A stretch of DNA of 16,583 nt from an uncultured Lachnospiraceae bacterium (GCA_910586605.1 CAJUJR010000063.1:1-16583); one strand, 5' to 3'; positions 7,177 to 15,506 are shown, numbered from the stretch's first letter. Numbers and translations: made by a program. The notes: generated by a model not told the origin, from the sequence alone.

Positions 7177-7326
7177 TTACTTATTTTCTTCATTTGCACA
7201 CTTCTGGTTCCCAACAGTACATGAAGTCTTACAAGCTGACTGGCAAGATGCCTGGCATTTACCACATCCGCCTTTTTTTGCTGTTGCGCTTAAGTTTGCC
7301 TTATTCATTGTTTTAATATGTTTCAT
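7177..7326 (-). CDS. scfA: SCIFF ranthipeptide precursor (six cysteines in forty-five residues)
   Basis: A 49-residue peptide starting MKHIKTMNKANL with six cysteines at 21, 24, 28, 32, 36 and 43 in the near-invariant SCIFF core GGCGKCQASCQSACKTSC. This family occurs in almost all Clostridia next to its radical-SAM maturase, as here. Thr35 and Ser residues between the cysteines are the kind of thioether acceptors modified by the enzyme; the exact links cannot be read from sequence. The start at 7326 is fixed by the family N-terminus and by GGAGGA (7334-7339) 7 nt upstream; a frame extending to 7389 has no such support. It is the first gene of the scfA-scfB-CDF unit. Family members have been proposed to act in signalling, which remains inference for this one. 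Confidence 0.96.
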   Translation of the reverse strand: MKHIKTMNKANLSATAKKGGCGKCQASCQSACKTSCTVGNQKCANEENK

Positions 7327-7392
7327 TTTATCTTCCTCCATTTTAAAAATTTTATTTTCAATTCCTGTTTCCCTTTTGCACCCGTACATTAC

Positions 7393-7420
7393 ATTTTACC
7401 ACATTTTCATAAAAAAACAA
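7393..7420 (-). promoter_or_regulatory. Probable promoter of scfA
   Basis: On the minus strand TTGTTT (7415-7420) and TAAAAT (7393-7398) are 16 bp apart, with an extended -10 TGG immediately before TAAAAT. It lies about 65 nt upstream of the scfA ATG. Confidence 0.6.
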
Positions 7421-7477
7421 CCTTTTCTCCAAAAACTACCAACATATTTTCCTGAAAGCTTCACATAATAATACCAA

Positions 7478-7495
7478 GATAAGCAATCGCTTATC
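7478..7495. repeat. Inverted repeat in the divergent scfA/SASP intergenic region
   Basis: GATAAGC-AATC-GCTTATC is a perfect 7-bp stem with a 4-nt loop and no adjoining T-run. It lies about 100 bp before the SASP start and about 58 bp upstream of the scfA -35 box, so it could be an operator for either gene. Confidence 0.5.
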
Positions 7496-7579
7496 GGCAC
7501 CGGCAGATATCAATCCTTATCATGCTTTATATGAGAGGAATTAAATCAACTGGTGAAACGAAAAAGGAGGATAAAAATA

Positions 7580-7789
7580 ATGACAAACAATCAGAGTTCA
7601 AGAATGGAAGTTCCACAGGCAAAAGAGGCAATGGATAAGTTTAAAATGGAGGTAGCCAACGAACTTGGCGTGCCACTCAAAAACGGCGGTTACAATGGTG
7701 ATTTAACATCTGCACAGAATGGCAGCGTTGGTGGGGAAATGGTAAGGCAGATGATTAAGCGCCAGGAAGAAGAAATGTCTGGAAGATAG
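7580..7789 (+). CDS. Alpha/beta-type small acid-soluble spore protein
   Basis: A 69-residue DNA-binding spore protein that coats DNA in the forespore, protects it from UV and heat, and is degraded by the GPR protease at germination. Conserved family features are PQAKEAMDKFKMEVANELGV in the first half and the GGEMVRQMI motif in the second. The segment FKMEVANELG covers the usual GPR cleavage region. The ATG at 7580 follows AAGGAGG (7564-7570) by 9 nt; an upstream in-frame ATG at 7553 would add a basic extension and lacks a ribosome binding site. A forespore (sigma-G) promoter is expected, but I could not place one with correct spacing. It is the only convincing plus-strand gene in the window and is followed by a strong terminator. 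Confidence 0.95.
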   Translation: MTNNQSSRMEVPQAKEAMDKFKMEVANELGVPLKNGGYNGDLTSAQNGSVGGEMVRQMIKRQEEEMSGR

Positions 7790-7840
7790 TCTGTCCATTT
7801 TCTAGAAGAATGATTCCTTTTTAGAATTTATCTGAAAAGG

Positions 7841-7878
7841 AAAGACTGCCCCCTGCATAGCCAGGAGGCAGTCTTTTT
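7841..7878 (+). terminator. Rho-independent terminator of the SASP gene, possibly bidirectional
   Basis: AGACTGCCCCCTG (7843-7855) pairs with CAGGAGGCAGTCT (7862-7874, one bulge/mismatch) over a CATAGC loop and is followed by a T-run. The complement also carries a T-rich tail, so it may end the convergent DUF6465 transcript too. Confidence 0.85.
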
Positions 7879-7926
7879 CAATTATGTGAAAATGTACTGC
7901 AATACACTTTCTATTGTTATTTTTGC

Positions 7927-8397
7927 TTAAAATTCTACGAATTTACCTTCTGCTTTATCATTAATTACATAGTAAGCCCTTCTTGCTTCTAAATTAATAT
8001 AAACACGCAAAGACTTAATAGAAGAAATACGGTGCCCTTCATTTTTATAAGCTTCCTGGATACGTTCAATTATCCCTTCTGTAAGAATCTGCTCATGGTT
8101 ATATTCAAAATAAACTTCATGTACCATTTCTTTTTCTGCTTTCTTGGCAACCGTCTTCTTTACTGCAGGAGCTGCCTTCTTCTGTCCGGCTTTTCTGCCT
8201 CTTCTTCTTGCAGGTGCTTTTGCTTCTTCCTTAGCAGCAGGCTCTTCTGCCACAGGCTCTGCCTTCACAGCTTCTTCCTTTTTCACTTCTGCTGTAGCAC
8301 TTTCTTTTACCTTGTCGTCATTCTTTACAGCTACTTCCTTTACAGCAGTTTTTGTTTCTTTTGCAACAGATGTTTCTTGTTTTTTTCCTCTTGGCAT
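7927..8397 (-). CDS. DUF6465 family protein with histone-like Lys/Ala/Glu tail
   Basis: A 156-residue protein. The first 90 residues are low-complexity Lys/Ala/Glu/Val sequence of histone-H1 or HU-tail character, containing the basic cluster ARRRGRKAGQKK (63-74), which resembles an AT-hook core although the usual RGRP is RGRK here. The C-terminal 65 residues (from MVHEVYFEYNHEQILTEG to VINDKAEGKFVEF) form the compact domain I assign to DUF6465, a small family of Clostridia without a proven role. The tail suggests nucleic-acid binding, which is inference. AAAGGAG (8405-8411) precedes the ATG and a good vegetative promoter lies upstream, so it is a single-gene unit. Confidence 0.85.
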   Translation of the reverse strand: MPRGKKQETSVAKETKTAVKEVAVKNDDKVKESATAEVKKEEAVKAEPVAEEPAAKEEAKAPARRRGRKAGQKKAAPAVKKTVAKKAEKEMVHEVYFEYNHEQILTEGIIERIQEAYKNEGHRISSIKSLRVYINLEARRAYYVINDKAEGKFVEF

Positions 8398-8449
8398 AGT
8401 TCTTCTCCTTTACCCAAATAAAAACTATTTTTATTTTGCTGTCATTGAA

Positions 8450-8478
8450 AGTATATAGCTTATTACTAAAAGTTTCAA
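8450..8478 (-). promoter_or_regulatory. Promoter of the DUF6465 gene
   Basis: TTGAAA (8473-8478) and TATACT (8450-8455) on the minus strand are separated by 17 bp, about 50 nt upstream of the ATG. Confidence 0.75.
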
Positions 8479-8594
8479 GAGTTTTTTTTAAATTTGTTAG
8501 AATTGTACACTTCTTTATTGCTATTTACAGCTAATTTCAGAAAAAAAACAAACTTGTTGTGTTTACACAAAAGAAATTGTTTATGATATCGCAT

Positions 8595-8630
8595 ACAAAA
8601 AAAGAATCCTTTTTCAGATTCTTTTTTTGT
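8595..8630 (-). terminator. Terminator of the spoVAD-spoVAE operon
   Basis: ACAAAAAAAGAATC (8595-8608) pairs perfectly with GATTCTTTTTTTGT (8617-8630) around an 8-nt loop, giving a T-run on either strand. It lies about 85 nt past the spoVAE stop. The rest of the 8398-8713 gap holds only the DUF6465 promoter and AT-rich sequence; no other gene is seen. Confidence 0.85.
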
Positions 8631-8713
8631 AACTTTTCCCAAAATAATACTAAATTTTTTTCTTATGAAACGGAAATATTTTAACATTTCTTTCTATAAA
8701 AGACATTCCAAAT

Positions 8714-9067
8714 TTATTTCATTTTTGGTTTAAAAACCAGCGATGCAAGATAACCAAAAATCAATGCGGTAGAAACGCCGACTGCACAAGAAGTAAACCC
8801 GCCTTTAAACAGCCCAATAAACCCTTCTTGGTTTACAGCTTCTTTTATCCCCTTCATTAAAGTATTCCCAAAACCAAGCAATGGGACTGTTGCGCCTGCC
8901 CCGGCCCATTCTGCAAAAGGCCCGTACCAGCCTACCGCCCCTAAAGCAGCTCCAGTACAGACAAGGATTACCATAATCCTTCCTGGCAGCAATTTTGTAT
9001 TATCCATTAAAATCTGGACCAATACACAAATCATCCCACCTACTAAAAAAGCAATTAAATAATTCAT
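8714..9067 (-). CDS. spoVAE: Stage V sporulation protein AE (SpoVAE)
   Basis: A 117-residue hydrophobic protein with three to four TM segments (starting MNYLIAFLVGGMICVLVQILMD) and the conserved stretches LLPGRIMV and GFIGLFKGGFTSCAVGVSTAL of SpoVAE/SpoVAEb. It is part of the inner-membrane SpoVA machinery that loads dipicolinic acid into the forespore and releases it at germination. I prefer the ATG at 9067: GGGGG (9075-9079) then stands 7 nt upstream, whereas with the ATG at 9073 the same purine run is only 1 nt away. It follows spoVAD by 14 nt and is clearly cotranscribed with it. Confidence 0.93.
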   Translation of the reverse strand: MNYLIAFLVGGMICVLVQILMDNTKLLPGRIMVILVCTGAALGAVGWYGPFAEWAGAGATVPLLGFGNTLMKGIKEAVNQEGFIGLFKGGFTSCAVGVSTALIFGYLASLVFKPKMK

Positions 9068-9081
9068 ATCCATTCCCCCTT

Positions 9082-10149
9082 TTAAAACCGTTCTAAAACA
9101 ACACCATGTGCAATCCCTGGAACACTATTCCCTTCGTTAAAACTTACCTGTGATAAAAGGGCCCCCGTCGGGACAAATAATACCCTATTCCATTCTCCCC
9201 GTTCCAACATTTTCAAAATATATCCAGTCAGCATAACCGCGCTGCAGCCGCAGCCGCTCCCTCCCGCCTGGACATTTTGTTCCTCACCATAAATTTCAAT
9301 CCCACAGTCCATATACTGTTTACGGATGTCATATCCTTTTGCTTCAACAAAATCAATTAAAATATCTTTTCCTACTTTTCCTAAATCCCCTGTAATAATT
9401 TTATCATAATACTCTGGCTTACACCCAAAATCAATCAGGTTCTGTACAATAACCTCCCCTGCCGCCGGCGCCATGCAAGCCCCCATGTTCATATTGTCCT
9501 TTACGCCATAATCCACAATTTTCCCGGTTGTAATCCCCTTTACTTTTACTTTTCCCTTTTCTGCCCTTGCACGTGCAGAAATCTGTTCTTTTTCCAGAAT
9601 TTCTTCCTTCCTTATGGAACGGCTTAACACAACCGCCCCGCTCCCTGTCACCGTCCAGGTCGCCGCTTTTGGACGCTGGTTTCCATACCCCAAAGGAAAA
9701 CGGAATTGCTTTTCTGCGCTTGCAAAATGACTGGAAGTAATTGCTACGACATGTTCTGCAAATCCCCCGTCTACTATCATCGCCGCAATGCCAAGCGATT
9801 CCCCCATAGTCGAACAGGCTCCATAAACGCCAAAAAGCGGGATATCCATTTCAGCCAGCCCAAAAGAAGACGCCATCAACTGCCCCAGCAAGTCGCCCGC
9901 CACCATATATCGGATATCTTTTTTTGTAATACCTGCATGGCGGATTGCCAAACTTGCAGCCTCTTCCTGAAGCTTCCCTTCTGCTTCTTCCCAAGTATCT
10001 CCCCCAACTTTAGGGTCTGTTTCAATTTTGTCAAAATATTCCCCATAAGGCCCTTCGCCTTCCTTTTCTCCTACAATGGATGCCGCCCCACTGATTACTG
10101 GAGGATTTTTAAAACAAATACTCTGTTTTCCAATTTGTTTACAACTCAT
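9082..10149 (-). CDS. spoVAD: Stage V sporulation protein AD (SpoVAD), dipicolinate-binding
   Basis: A 355-residue protein of thiolase/ketoacyl-synthase fold that does not act as an enzyme but binds dipicolinic acid for the SpoVA channel. Diagnostic stretches are VAGDLLGQLMASSFGLAEM, FGVYGACSTMGESLGIAA (the position-112 Cys of the thiolase nucleophile region is present), SSHFASAEKQFRFPLGYGNQRP and GSGCGCSAVML, and it ends with SVPGIAHGVVLERF. GAGGG stands 7 nt before the ATG. In most Clostridia the order is spoVAC-spoVAD-spoVAE, but here the gene is first: the 193 bp upstream hold only the RND gene's terminator. A forespore sigma-G promoter is expected but I could not identify one with correct spacing. 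Confidence 0.95.
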   Translation of the reverse strand: MSCKQIGKQSICFKNPPVISGAASIVGEKEGEGPYGEYFDKIETDPKVGGDTWEEAEGKLQEEAASLAIRHAGITKKDIRYMVAGDLLGQLMASSFGLAEMDIPLFGVYGACSTMGESLGIAAMIVDGGFAEHVVAITSSHFASAEKQFRFPLGYGNQRPKAATWTVTGSGAVVLSRSIRKEEILEKEQISARARAEKGKVKVKGITTGKIVDYGVKDNMNMGACMAPAAGEVIVQNLIDFGCKPEYYDKIITGDLGKVGKDILIDFVEAKGYDIRKQYMDCGIEIYGEEQNVQAGGSGCGCSAVMLTGYILKMLERGEWNRVLFVPTGALLSQVSFNEGNSVPGIAHGVVLERF

Positions 10150-10288
10150 ATCAAAGCCCTCGCCTTTCTATAAATTACTTTTCTTACTATCATTCCCATG
10201 TGCAAAACCAGACGCATTCTAATTTCCTAGCTTTGTCCTGCTTTCATAATTCCATATTTAGTATTCGTTTCTTTTCCTGCTGCTATTC

Positions 10289-10337
10289 AAAAAAAGCTGT
10301 ACATGAAGTTTTTTTCAACTCCACATACAGCTTTTTT
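10289..10337 (-). terminator. Terminator of the RND transporter gene
   Basis: AAAAAAAGCTGTA (10289-10301) pairs with TACAGCTTTTTT (10326-10337), with further inner pairing of GAAGTT and AACT. It begins 6 nt past the stop codon and has a T-run on the minus strand. Confidence 0.85.
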
Positions 10338-10342
10338 ATTTT

Positions 10343-13300
10343 TTATATAATATCATCTACATCATTTAAGGATTCTTCATCCCCCAAATCCACTTTCTTT
10401 AACTTCCTGCGGTAGAAAATATCATAAAATACTGGAACAATAAATAATGTCATCAATGTTGCATATGCCAACCCGCCAATTGTCACAATCGCCATCCCCC
10501 GGCTTAAAGCCGCTGTAGAACCCTGGCTAAGCGCCAATGTAGACATTGCAAGGATTGTTGTCAGTGCAGTCATTAGAATTGGACGCATACGGGTTTTCCC
10601 CGTCTCTACCAATGCTTCCTTTTTTTCTATGCCACTCAGACGCAATTTATTGGCATAGTCAACAAATACAATACCATTATTTACCACGACGCCAGAAAGC
10701 ACAAGGAATCCCATTAAAGCCATAACAGACAGCGGTTCCCCTGTAACCAGCAGGGCAAGAAGTCCGCCGGTAAATGCAAGCGGTATTGTCAAAAGAACGA
10801 TAAACGGTGATAAAAGCCCCTGGAACTGCGCAACCATAATTAGGTAAATAAATATAATCGCTAAACCAATCATCAAAAGCATATTTTCGACCATTTCCAT
10901 ATTTGTCTCGCTTTCCCCCTGGATGGAAATATCATACCCAGAAGGCACGTCATATTGATTCACTTTTTTCTCTAAATCCCGGCTTAGCAGAGTTGCATTA
11001 TAACCATCTTCAACACCAGCTTCTACCCTAACATAATTCACAAGATTTTCCCTGCTTAAAGAAGCCACCCCTTTGCTCTCCTGAATCTTTGCAAACTCTT
11101 TTAGTTTATGTTTTTTTGTCTTTGTCTTGCCTTCTTCATCTGTCGTAGTTACTTCAAACTCATAATCTTCCAAGTTTTCAGTATTTAACTCCTCCCTCTC
11201 GTCTATAATCTTAACATCATATTCTTCATCCCCAACCGTTAATGTAGTAGATTTTTTCTCTGTCGTAAGCTTTTTATTAAGTTCTGCGTACACCTGTGCA
11301 ACGGTAAGTCCCAAACGCATTGCCTTATCTTTATTTACGCTGACATGGACCTCTTTATCCCCTTCCTCCTGTCCATTTGTAGGCTCTTCATACCCTTTTA
11401 CTTCCTCAACCATCTTCATGACGTCTTCACTGATTTCTATTAACTTATCAATATCTTTCCCATAAATATTGACTTGAAGGCCAGAGCCCATCATACTGGA
11501 CATATCCATATTGGAATCTGAAACAGAATATTCCTCGCACTTGTTATCTTGAAACACTTTTTCCATCTTTGCAGCAATTTCTTTATTCTGGTTTGCAAAT
11601 TCCTCATCCAGAAGCACCATAAAAGAATAATTTTTATCAGCGCCGCTTCCTCCTAATGACATTGTCGCATTGCCCCTCATAGCGCCTACTGTCTTAACGC
11701 CTTTAATTTTCTGAATCTCCTCAGATATTTTATCTGCAAGCGCAAAATCTTCTTCTTCTGTTGACTCATAATCCATTGTCAGGCTGGCAGACAATTGTTC
11801 GCTTCCCATGTCAGGAATAAAGACAATCCCCATTTTTGTTACCTGCCAGATAGAAAATACCAGTAATACAACTGCCGCTGCAATCGGTACAATTTTAAAA
11901 CGGAGGCAGAACCTTACAACCCTGTCATACCCTATAATTAACACATCAAAGAAACGGTGTTTTTTCTGTGATTCACTTTTCAGGAAAACGGAACCCATAC
12001 AAGGTACAAGCGTTAACGCTACAATTAAACTTGCACTAAGGCTGTATCCAATCGTCAGGCACATATCCTGCATAATCTGGCGTGTAATGCCATCTGTAAA
12101 TACGATTGGGAGGAATACGCAAATGGTAGTCAGCGTGGAAGAAAAAATAGCCCCTGCCACTTGATTTGCCCCCATTACCGCCGCCCTTGCCACTGAAACA
12201 CCTTTATTCCTCAGACGGTAAATATTTTCAATTACAACAATAGAATTATCTACCAGCATCCCGACACCTAGCGCAAGCCCAGAGAGCGAAATAATATTTA
12301 ACGTAATATTTGTAAAATACATTAAAACTACTGCAAATAATACACTAAGCGGTATGCTGAATGCCACTACAACCGTCGGCCTGACATCCCGCAGGAAAAT
12401 TAGCAGGACAATAACAGCAAGCAATGCGCCCCACAAAAGGTTTGATAAAACCGAATCAACAATCAGTTCAATATAATCCCCTTGGTCCATCAGGTTTGTA
12501 AAACGCAAGCCAGAATATTCCTTTTCCAGCTCCCTTAGCTTCTCATTGCACCCTTTTGATACATCAGAAGTCCCAGCCGTACTTGCCTTGGAAATACTTA
12601 GCAGTACTGCGTCATTTCCATTGACACGTCCATACGATTCCGCAGAATTATCTACTACAGTTACCCTTGAAACATCCTCCAGCCGGATATCCCCAATATC
12701 ATCAATTTTACACAGCACGGCATCCTTCATTGCATTGACGCTGCCATATTCATCCCCAACCTTAATCAGGTACTGTGTGCCATCTTCGCTAATATAACCT
12801 GCCGGCATAGAAAAGTTCTCTGCAGAAAGAATATTGGAAAGCTGCTCCATTGTCAGAAGCTGGTCTAAATTAGCATTTTTCAACGCTTCCTTTTTCGATT
12901 TTTCAAAGGATTCTTTTCCTGCCTTTATCTCCTCTTCACTTGCAGCCAAAGTTGACTCTGCACTGCTAATTTGCGCATTGGCCGTCCCAAAAGCTGCTGC
13001 CGCAGTTATTTTGCCCTGCTCTACCTGTTCATAATTATCTTCTGCTTCTTTAATTGCTTTTTCTACCTGCTTTAAGGCCTGCTTTGCCACAATAATCTCT
13101 GTCTTTAAATTCGCTAATGCCGTATCAATCTGCGGAATCCTTACTTCCACAATATCATACAATGACTTTAAACTCTTTTTCGTCATCTGCTTTGCGGCTT
13201 CGCCCTGTCCTTGGCTTTTTAATAACTCCTTATAAGCGTCAAGTTTTTCCGGATGGTCCAATGCATCTTTTACGCTTGTCGGAAGCTGTGCTAACTGCAT

Positions 13301-14428
13301 TGCTGCCTGTTCCTTTGCCTGTTTTGCGGCTTCTCCTGCGGCGGCCTCTTTCAACGCAGCGCTGCCCTCACCAAGCTGCGCCAGATAGGTATCCACGTTT
13401 TCTGCTGTAACAGCCCCATCTATGCCTGCTGCTTCTAACTGTGCCTGCACCATTACCACCAGTACCTGGTTATAAATTACACTGTAAATCCCCTGGTATG
13501 CGGCGCCTCCTTCTTCCATGCTGTCACGGAGCGCTTTAAAGCCTGCATTCATCTGGTTATAAGCATCTACCACCTTATTTTTCTGATATGCTTCCTTCTC
13601 CATTTTCAATGCAGACTGCTTTGCCTGCAAACTTGTTAAATTAGAAACATAGGCTTCTTTCGTAGCAAGCGCCTGGTTCATCATTTTACTAAATTTAGCC
13701 AGTTCACTTGATTTCTCATTCTGCTGGTCTTCCAACTCCTTTTTTTGCGAGGAAAGCTGCTCTTTTCCCTCTTTCAGCTTTTTCTCTGCTTTATCCAACT
13801 CCCTTTTCGCTTTTGCCAGGGATTTATTTGTCTTTTCCAGGATTCTTGTGTTGACATCGTCTATCTTATCCTGGTCCAGGCAGACTTCAATTGACTTTTC
13901 CACAAGCCCAGATGCATTGACGCTTGCCACACCGTCCTGACGCTCCAGTTCTGGAACAATATTGTCCTCTATAAATTTAGAAAGCTCATATCCGCTCTTC
14001 CCTTCATAATCAACACTGGTCATCATCGTTGCCATCATATCCGCCGAAATCTGCATTAACATCGGCGTCCCCGCATTTTCAGGAAGAGGCACCTGATTTA
14101 CGGCAGAAGATACTTTCACCATAGCGGCGTCCATATTTGTATCTTCTTCAAACTCTAATGACACAACACTCGAATTTTCCGCTGAAGAACTCGAAACATT
14201 TTTAACGCCATTTACTGTGCCCACAGCGCTTTCCATAATTTCAGTAATCTCCATCTCCACCTTTTCAGGCGACGCCCCTGGATATGTAGTAACCACAATC
14301 ATATATGGCATATTCATATTAGGCAGGAAATCCGTCGTCATCTTAATAAAACTGACAGCGCCTAATACCAAAAGCATTACGACTGCAACCAAAACTACAA
14401 ATGGCTTTTTCACACTAAACTTTGGCAT
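10343..14428 (-). CDS. Efflux RND transporter permease (AcrB/SwrC-like) with long helical insert
   Basis: A 1361-residue RND-superfamily pump of the HAE1/SwrC type. TM1 is at about 9-30, TM2-6 at 655-815, TM7 at 845-865 and TM8-12 at 1183-1340, with two large extracytoplasmic loops. The TM4 motif is GVGMLVDNSIVVIENI: the first proton-relay Asp (D727) is present, the second is Asn (N728). The position matching AcrB Lys940 in TM10 is Asn (VVVNNGIVFVDY), as in many SwrC-like pumps. The first loop carries about 340 extra residues (190-535), largely helical and rich in heptads of Lys/Glu/Ala/Leu; ordinary family members are 1020-1070 residues. No adaptor or TolC gene is adjacent, as expected for a Gram-positive. 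AAAAGGAG (14437-14444) precedes the ATG. Substrate unknown; drugs, bile salts or lipopeptides are possible. Confidence 0.93.
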   Translation of the reverse strand: MPKFSVKKPFVVLVAVVMLLVLGAVSFIKMTTDFLPNMNMPYMIVVTTYPGASPEKVEMEITEIMESAVGTVNGVKNVSSSSAENSSVVSLEFEEDTNMDAAMVKVSSAVNQVPLPENAGTPMLMQISADMMATMMTSVDYEGKSGYELSKFIEDNIVPELERQDGVASVNASGLVEKSIEVCLDQDKIDDVNTRILEKTNKSLAKAKRELDKAEKKLKEGKEQLSSQKKELEDQQNEKSSELAKFSKMMNQALATKEAYVSNLTSLQAKQSALKMEKEAYQKNKVVDAYNQMNAGFKALRDSMEEGGAAYQGIYSVIYNQVLVVMVQAQLEAAGIDGAVTAENVDTYLAQLGEGSAALKEAAAGEAAKQAKEQAAMQLAQLPTSVKDALDHPEKLDAYKELLKSQGQGEAAKQMTKKSLKSLYDIVEVRIPQIDTALANLKTEIIVAKQALKQVEKAIKEAEDNYEQVEQGKITAAAAFGTANAQISSAESTLAASEEEIKAGKESFEKSKKEALKNANLDQLLTMEQLSNILSAENFSMPAGYISEDGTQYLIKVGDEYGSVNAMKDAVLCKIDDIGDIRLEDVSRVTVVDNSAESYGRVNGNDAVLLSISKASTAGTSDVSKGCNEKLRELEKEYSGLRFTNLMDQGDYIELIVDSVLSNLLWGALLAVIVLLIFLRDVRPTVVVAFSIPLSVLFAVVLMYFTNITLNIISLSGLALGVGMLVDNSIVVIENIYRLRNKGVSVARAAVMGANQVAGAIFSSTLTTICVFLPIVFTDGITRQIMQDMCLTIGYSLSASLIVALTLVPCMGSVFLKSESQKKHRFFDVLIIGYDRVVRFCLRFKIVPIAAAVVLLVFSIWQVTKMGIVFIPDMGSEQLSASLTMDYESTEEEDFALADKISEEIQKIKGVKTVGAMRGNATMSLGGSGADKNYSFMVLLDEEFANQNKEIAAKMEKVFQDNKCEEYSVSDSNMDMSSMMGSGLQVNIYGKDIDKLIEISEDVMKMVEEVKGYEEPTNGQEEGDKEVHVSVNKDKAMRLGLTVAQVYAELNKKLTTEKKSTTLTVGDEEYDVKIIDEREELNTENLEDYEFEVTTTDEEGKTKTKKHKLKEFAKIQESKGVASLSRENLVNYVRVEAGVEDGYNATLLSRDLEKKVNQYDVPSGYDISIQGESETNMEMVENMLLMIGLAIIFIYLIMVAQFQGLLSPFIVLLTIPLAFTGGLLALLVTGEPLSVMALMGFLVLSGVVVNNGIVFVDYANKLRLSGIEKKEALVETGKTRMRPILMTALTTILAMSTLALSQGSTAALSRGMAIVTIGGLAYATLMTLFIVPVFYDIFYRRKLKKVDLGDEESLNDVDDII

Positions 14429-14504
14429 TCTTTTTTCTCCTTTTCAATCGATACCACTCTGCTTACAGCAATCCCCAAACACACTCCAATAGATAATACT
14501 ATTA

Positions 14505-14532
14505 AATATAGCATTAAACCCCGAAAAATCAA
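14505..14532 (-). promoter_or_regulatory. Possible promoter of the RND gene
   Basis: TTGATT (14527-14532) and TATATT (14505-14510) on the minus strand, 16 bp apart, about 75 nt before the ATG. The 130-bp gap after nudC has no clear terminator, so read-through from nudC is also possible. Confidence 0.5.
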
Positions 14533-14558
14533 GGAAAGAGCGAAACGTTAAGAAAAAA

Positions 14559-15506
14559 TTAAGAACTGATTGCAGTACTACCATTCTTATGCCCCTGCGT
14601 TTTAAATATACTTTCGCCAGCGCCCTCCCTGTACCATCTTTGAAAAGCTTCCTTCTGCTCAAAAAACCCCATCATTTCTCTAGTCAGGCTGATTCCATCA
14701 TTATGCGCTGGCATCATTTCCCTGCTAAACCACTCCGCCGACGCCAGTTCTTCTTGATCCAGCATAATTTCCCCGTCTCCATCCAACTCCGCAAAATATC
14801 CAAGCAAAAGGTTGCTGTCCACTCCCCAGGGCTGGCTTTTATAATATTTAATATGTTTTACCTTTAACCCAACCTCTTCCATAACTTCCCGCTGTACGGT
14901 CTGCTCTGATGTTTCCCCAAATTCCACAAATCCAGCTAAGAGCGCATATTTCTTATATTCCCGGCCTGCATACTTAGACATTAATATTTTATCCTGATGC
15001 ACCACTCCTACAATCACTGCTGGGGCAACTTTCGGAAAAACAGTATTTTTGCATTCCTGGCAAAAAAGCATCCTCTGTTCTTTGCTATGTATCATCTCTT
15101 TCCCACACCGCCCACAAAAACGGTTGTCCCGATACCACTCATAAAGCTGGAAAGCTCCCATAACCGCAAAACAGATTTCCTTTGATTCCATCTGCCTAAG
15201 CCCTGAAATATTTTCCCAGCTATATCCCTCAATCCCCCATAACTGTTCTTCCCTACCAGCAAATTTTTTTAAAAAATATTCATTGCTATCAATTGAAAAA
15301 ATATACTGGTACTCCTTTTTTTCTCCAGAAACCTTTGCTGCATCCGCCAAAAGCAATTCACCATATTCTGGTAAGTATAATGTATTGTCCTGATTCCGCT
15401 TAATCAAAACCATTCTTCCTGAAAATAAAATAACTTTACTTTGGCTTCCTGCTTCTTTTTGCCTGAACTCATTATAAAATATTTTCGGCTCAATATCTTG
15501 TATCAT
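14559..15506 (-). CDS. nudC: NAD(+)/NADH diphosphatase (NudC-type Nudix hydrolase)
   Basis: A 315-residue Nudix enzyme predicted to hydrolyse NAD(H) to NMN(H) and AMP and, in the characterised family, to remove NAD caps from RNA. Zinc ribbon ligands are C131, C134, C149 and C152 (CGRCG and CQEC). The Nudix box spans 192-214: G192, E198, R206-E207, E210-E211 and the final G-L are all present. The NudC signature after the box begins SQPW (224-227), but continues GVDS rather than the classical PFPxS. The N-terminal domain (1-110) is divergent as usual. The ATG at 15506 is preferred over a TTG at 15518, which would be 1 nt from the only purine-rich site (GAGG); that site lies in the 3' arm of a strong hairpin immediately upstream. 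Confidence 0.9.
   Translation of the reverse strand: MIQDIEPKIFYNEFRQKEAGSQSKVILFSGRMVLIKRNQDNTLYLPEYGELLLADAAKVSGEKKEYQYIFSIDSNEYFLKKFAGREEQLWGIEGYSWENISGLRQMESKEICFAVMGAFQLYEWYRDNRFCGRCGKEMIHSKEQRMLFCQECKNTVFPKVAPAVIVGVVHQDKILMSKYAGREYKKYALLAGFVEFGETSEQTVQREVMEEVGLKVKHIKYYKSQPWGVDSNLLLGYFAELDGDGEIMLDQEELASAEWFSREMMPAHNDGISLTREMMGFFEQKEAFQRWYREGAGESIFKTQGHKNGSTAISS

Noticed and set aside
7496..7579. Sigma-G promoter for the SASP gene, based on CATGCTT near 7520
   Set aside because: No -35 element of the GNATR kind occurs at the required 17-18 bp spacing, so it could not be supported.
8475..8687. Minus-strand ORF of 70 codons downstream of spoVAE
   Set aside because: AT-rich, Lys/Phe-biased composition, no ribosome binding site, and it spans the terminator hairpin at 8595-8630.
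10150..10260. Sigma-G promoter for spoVAD based on AATGATA and GAATG
   Set aside because: The two elements are 20 bp apart and the first base of the -10 motif does not match; too weak to list.
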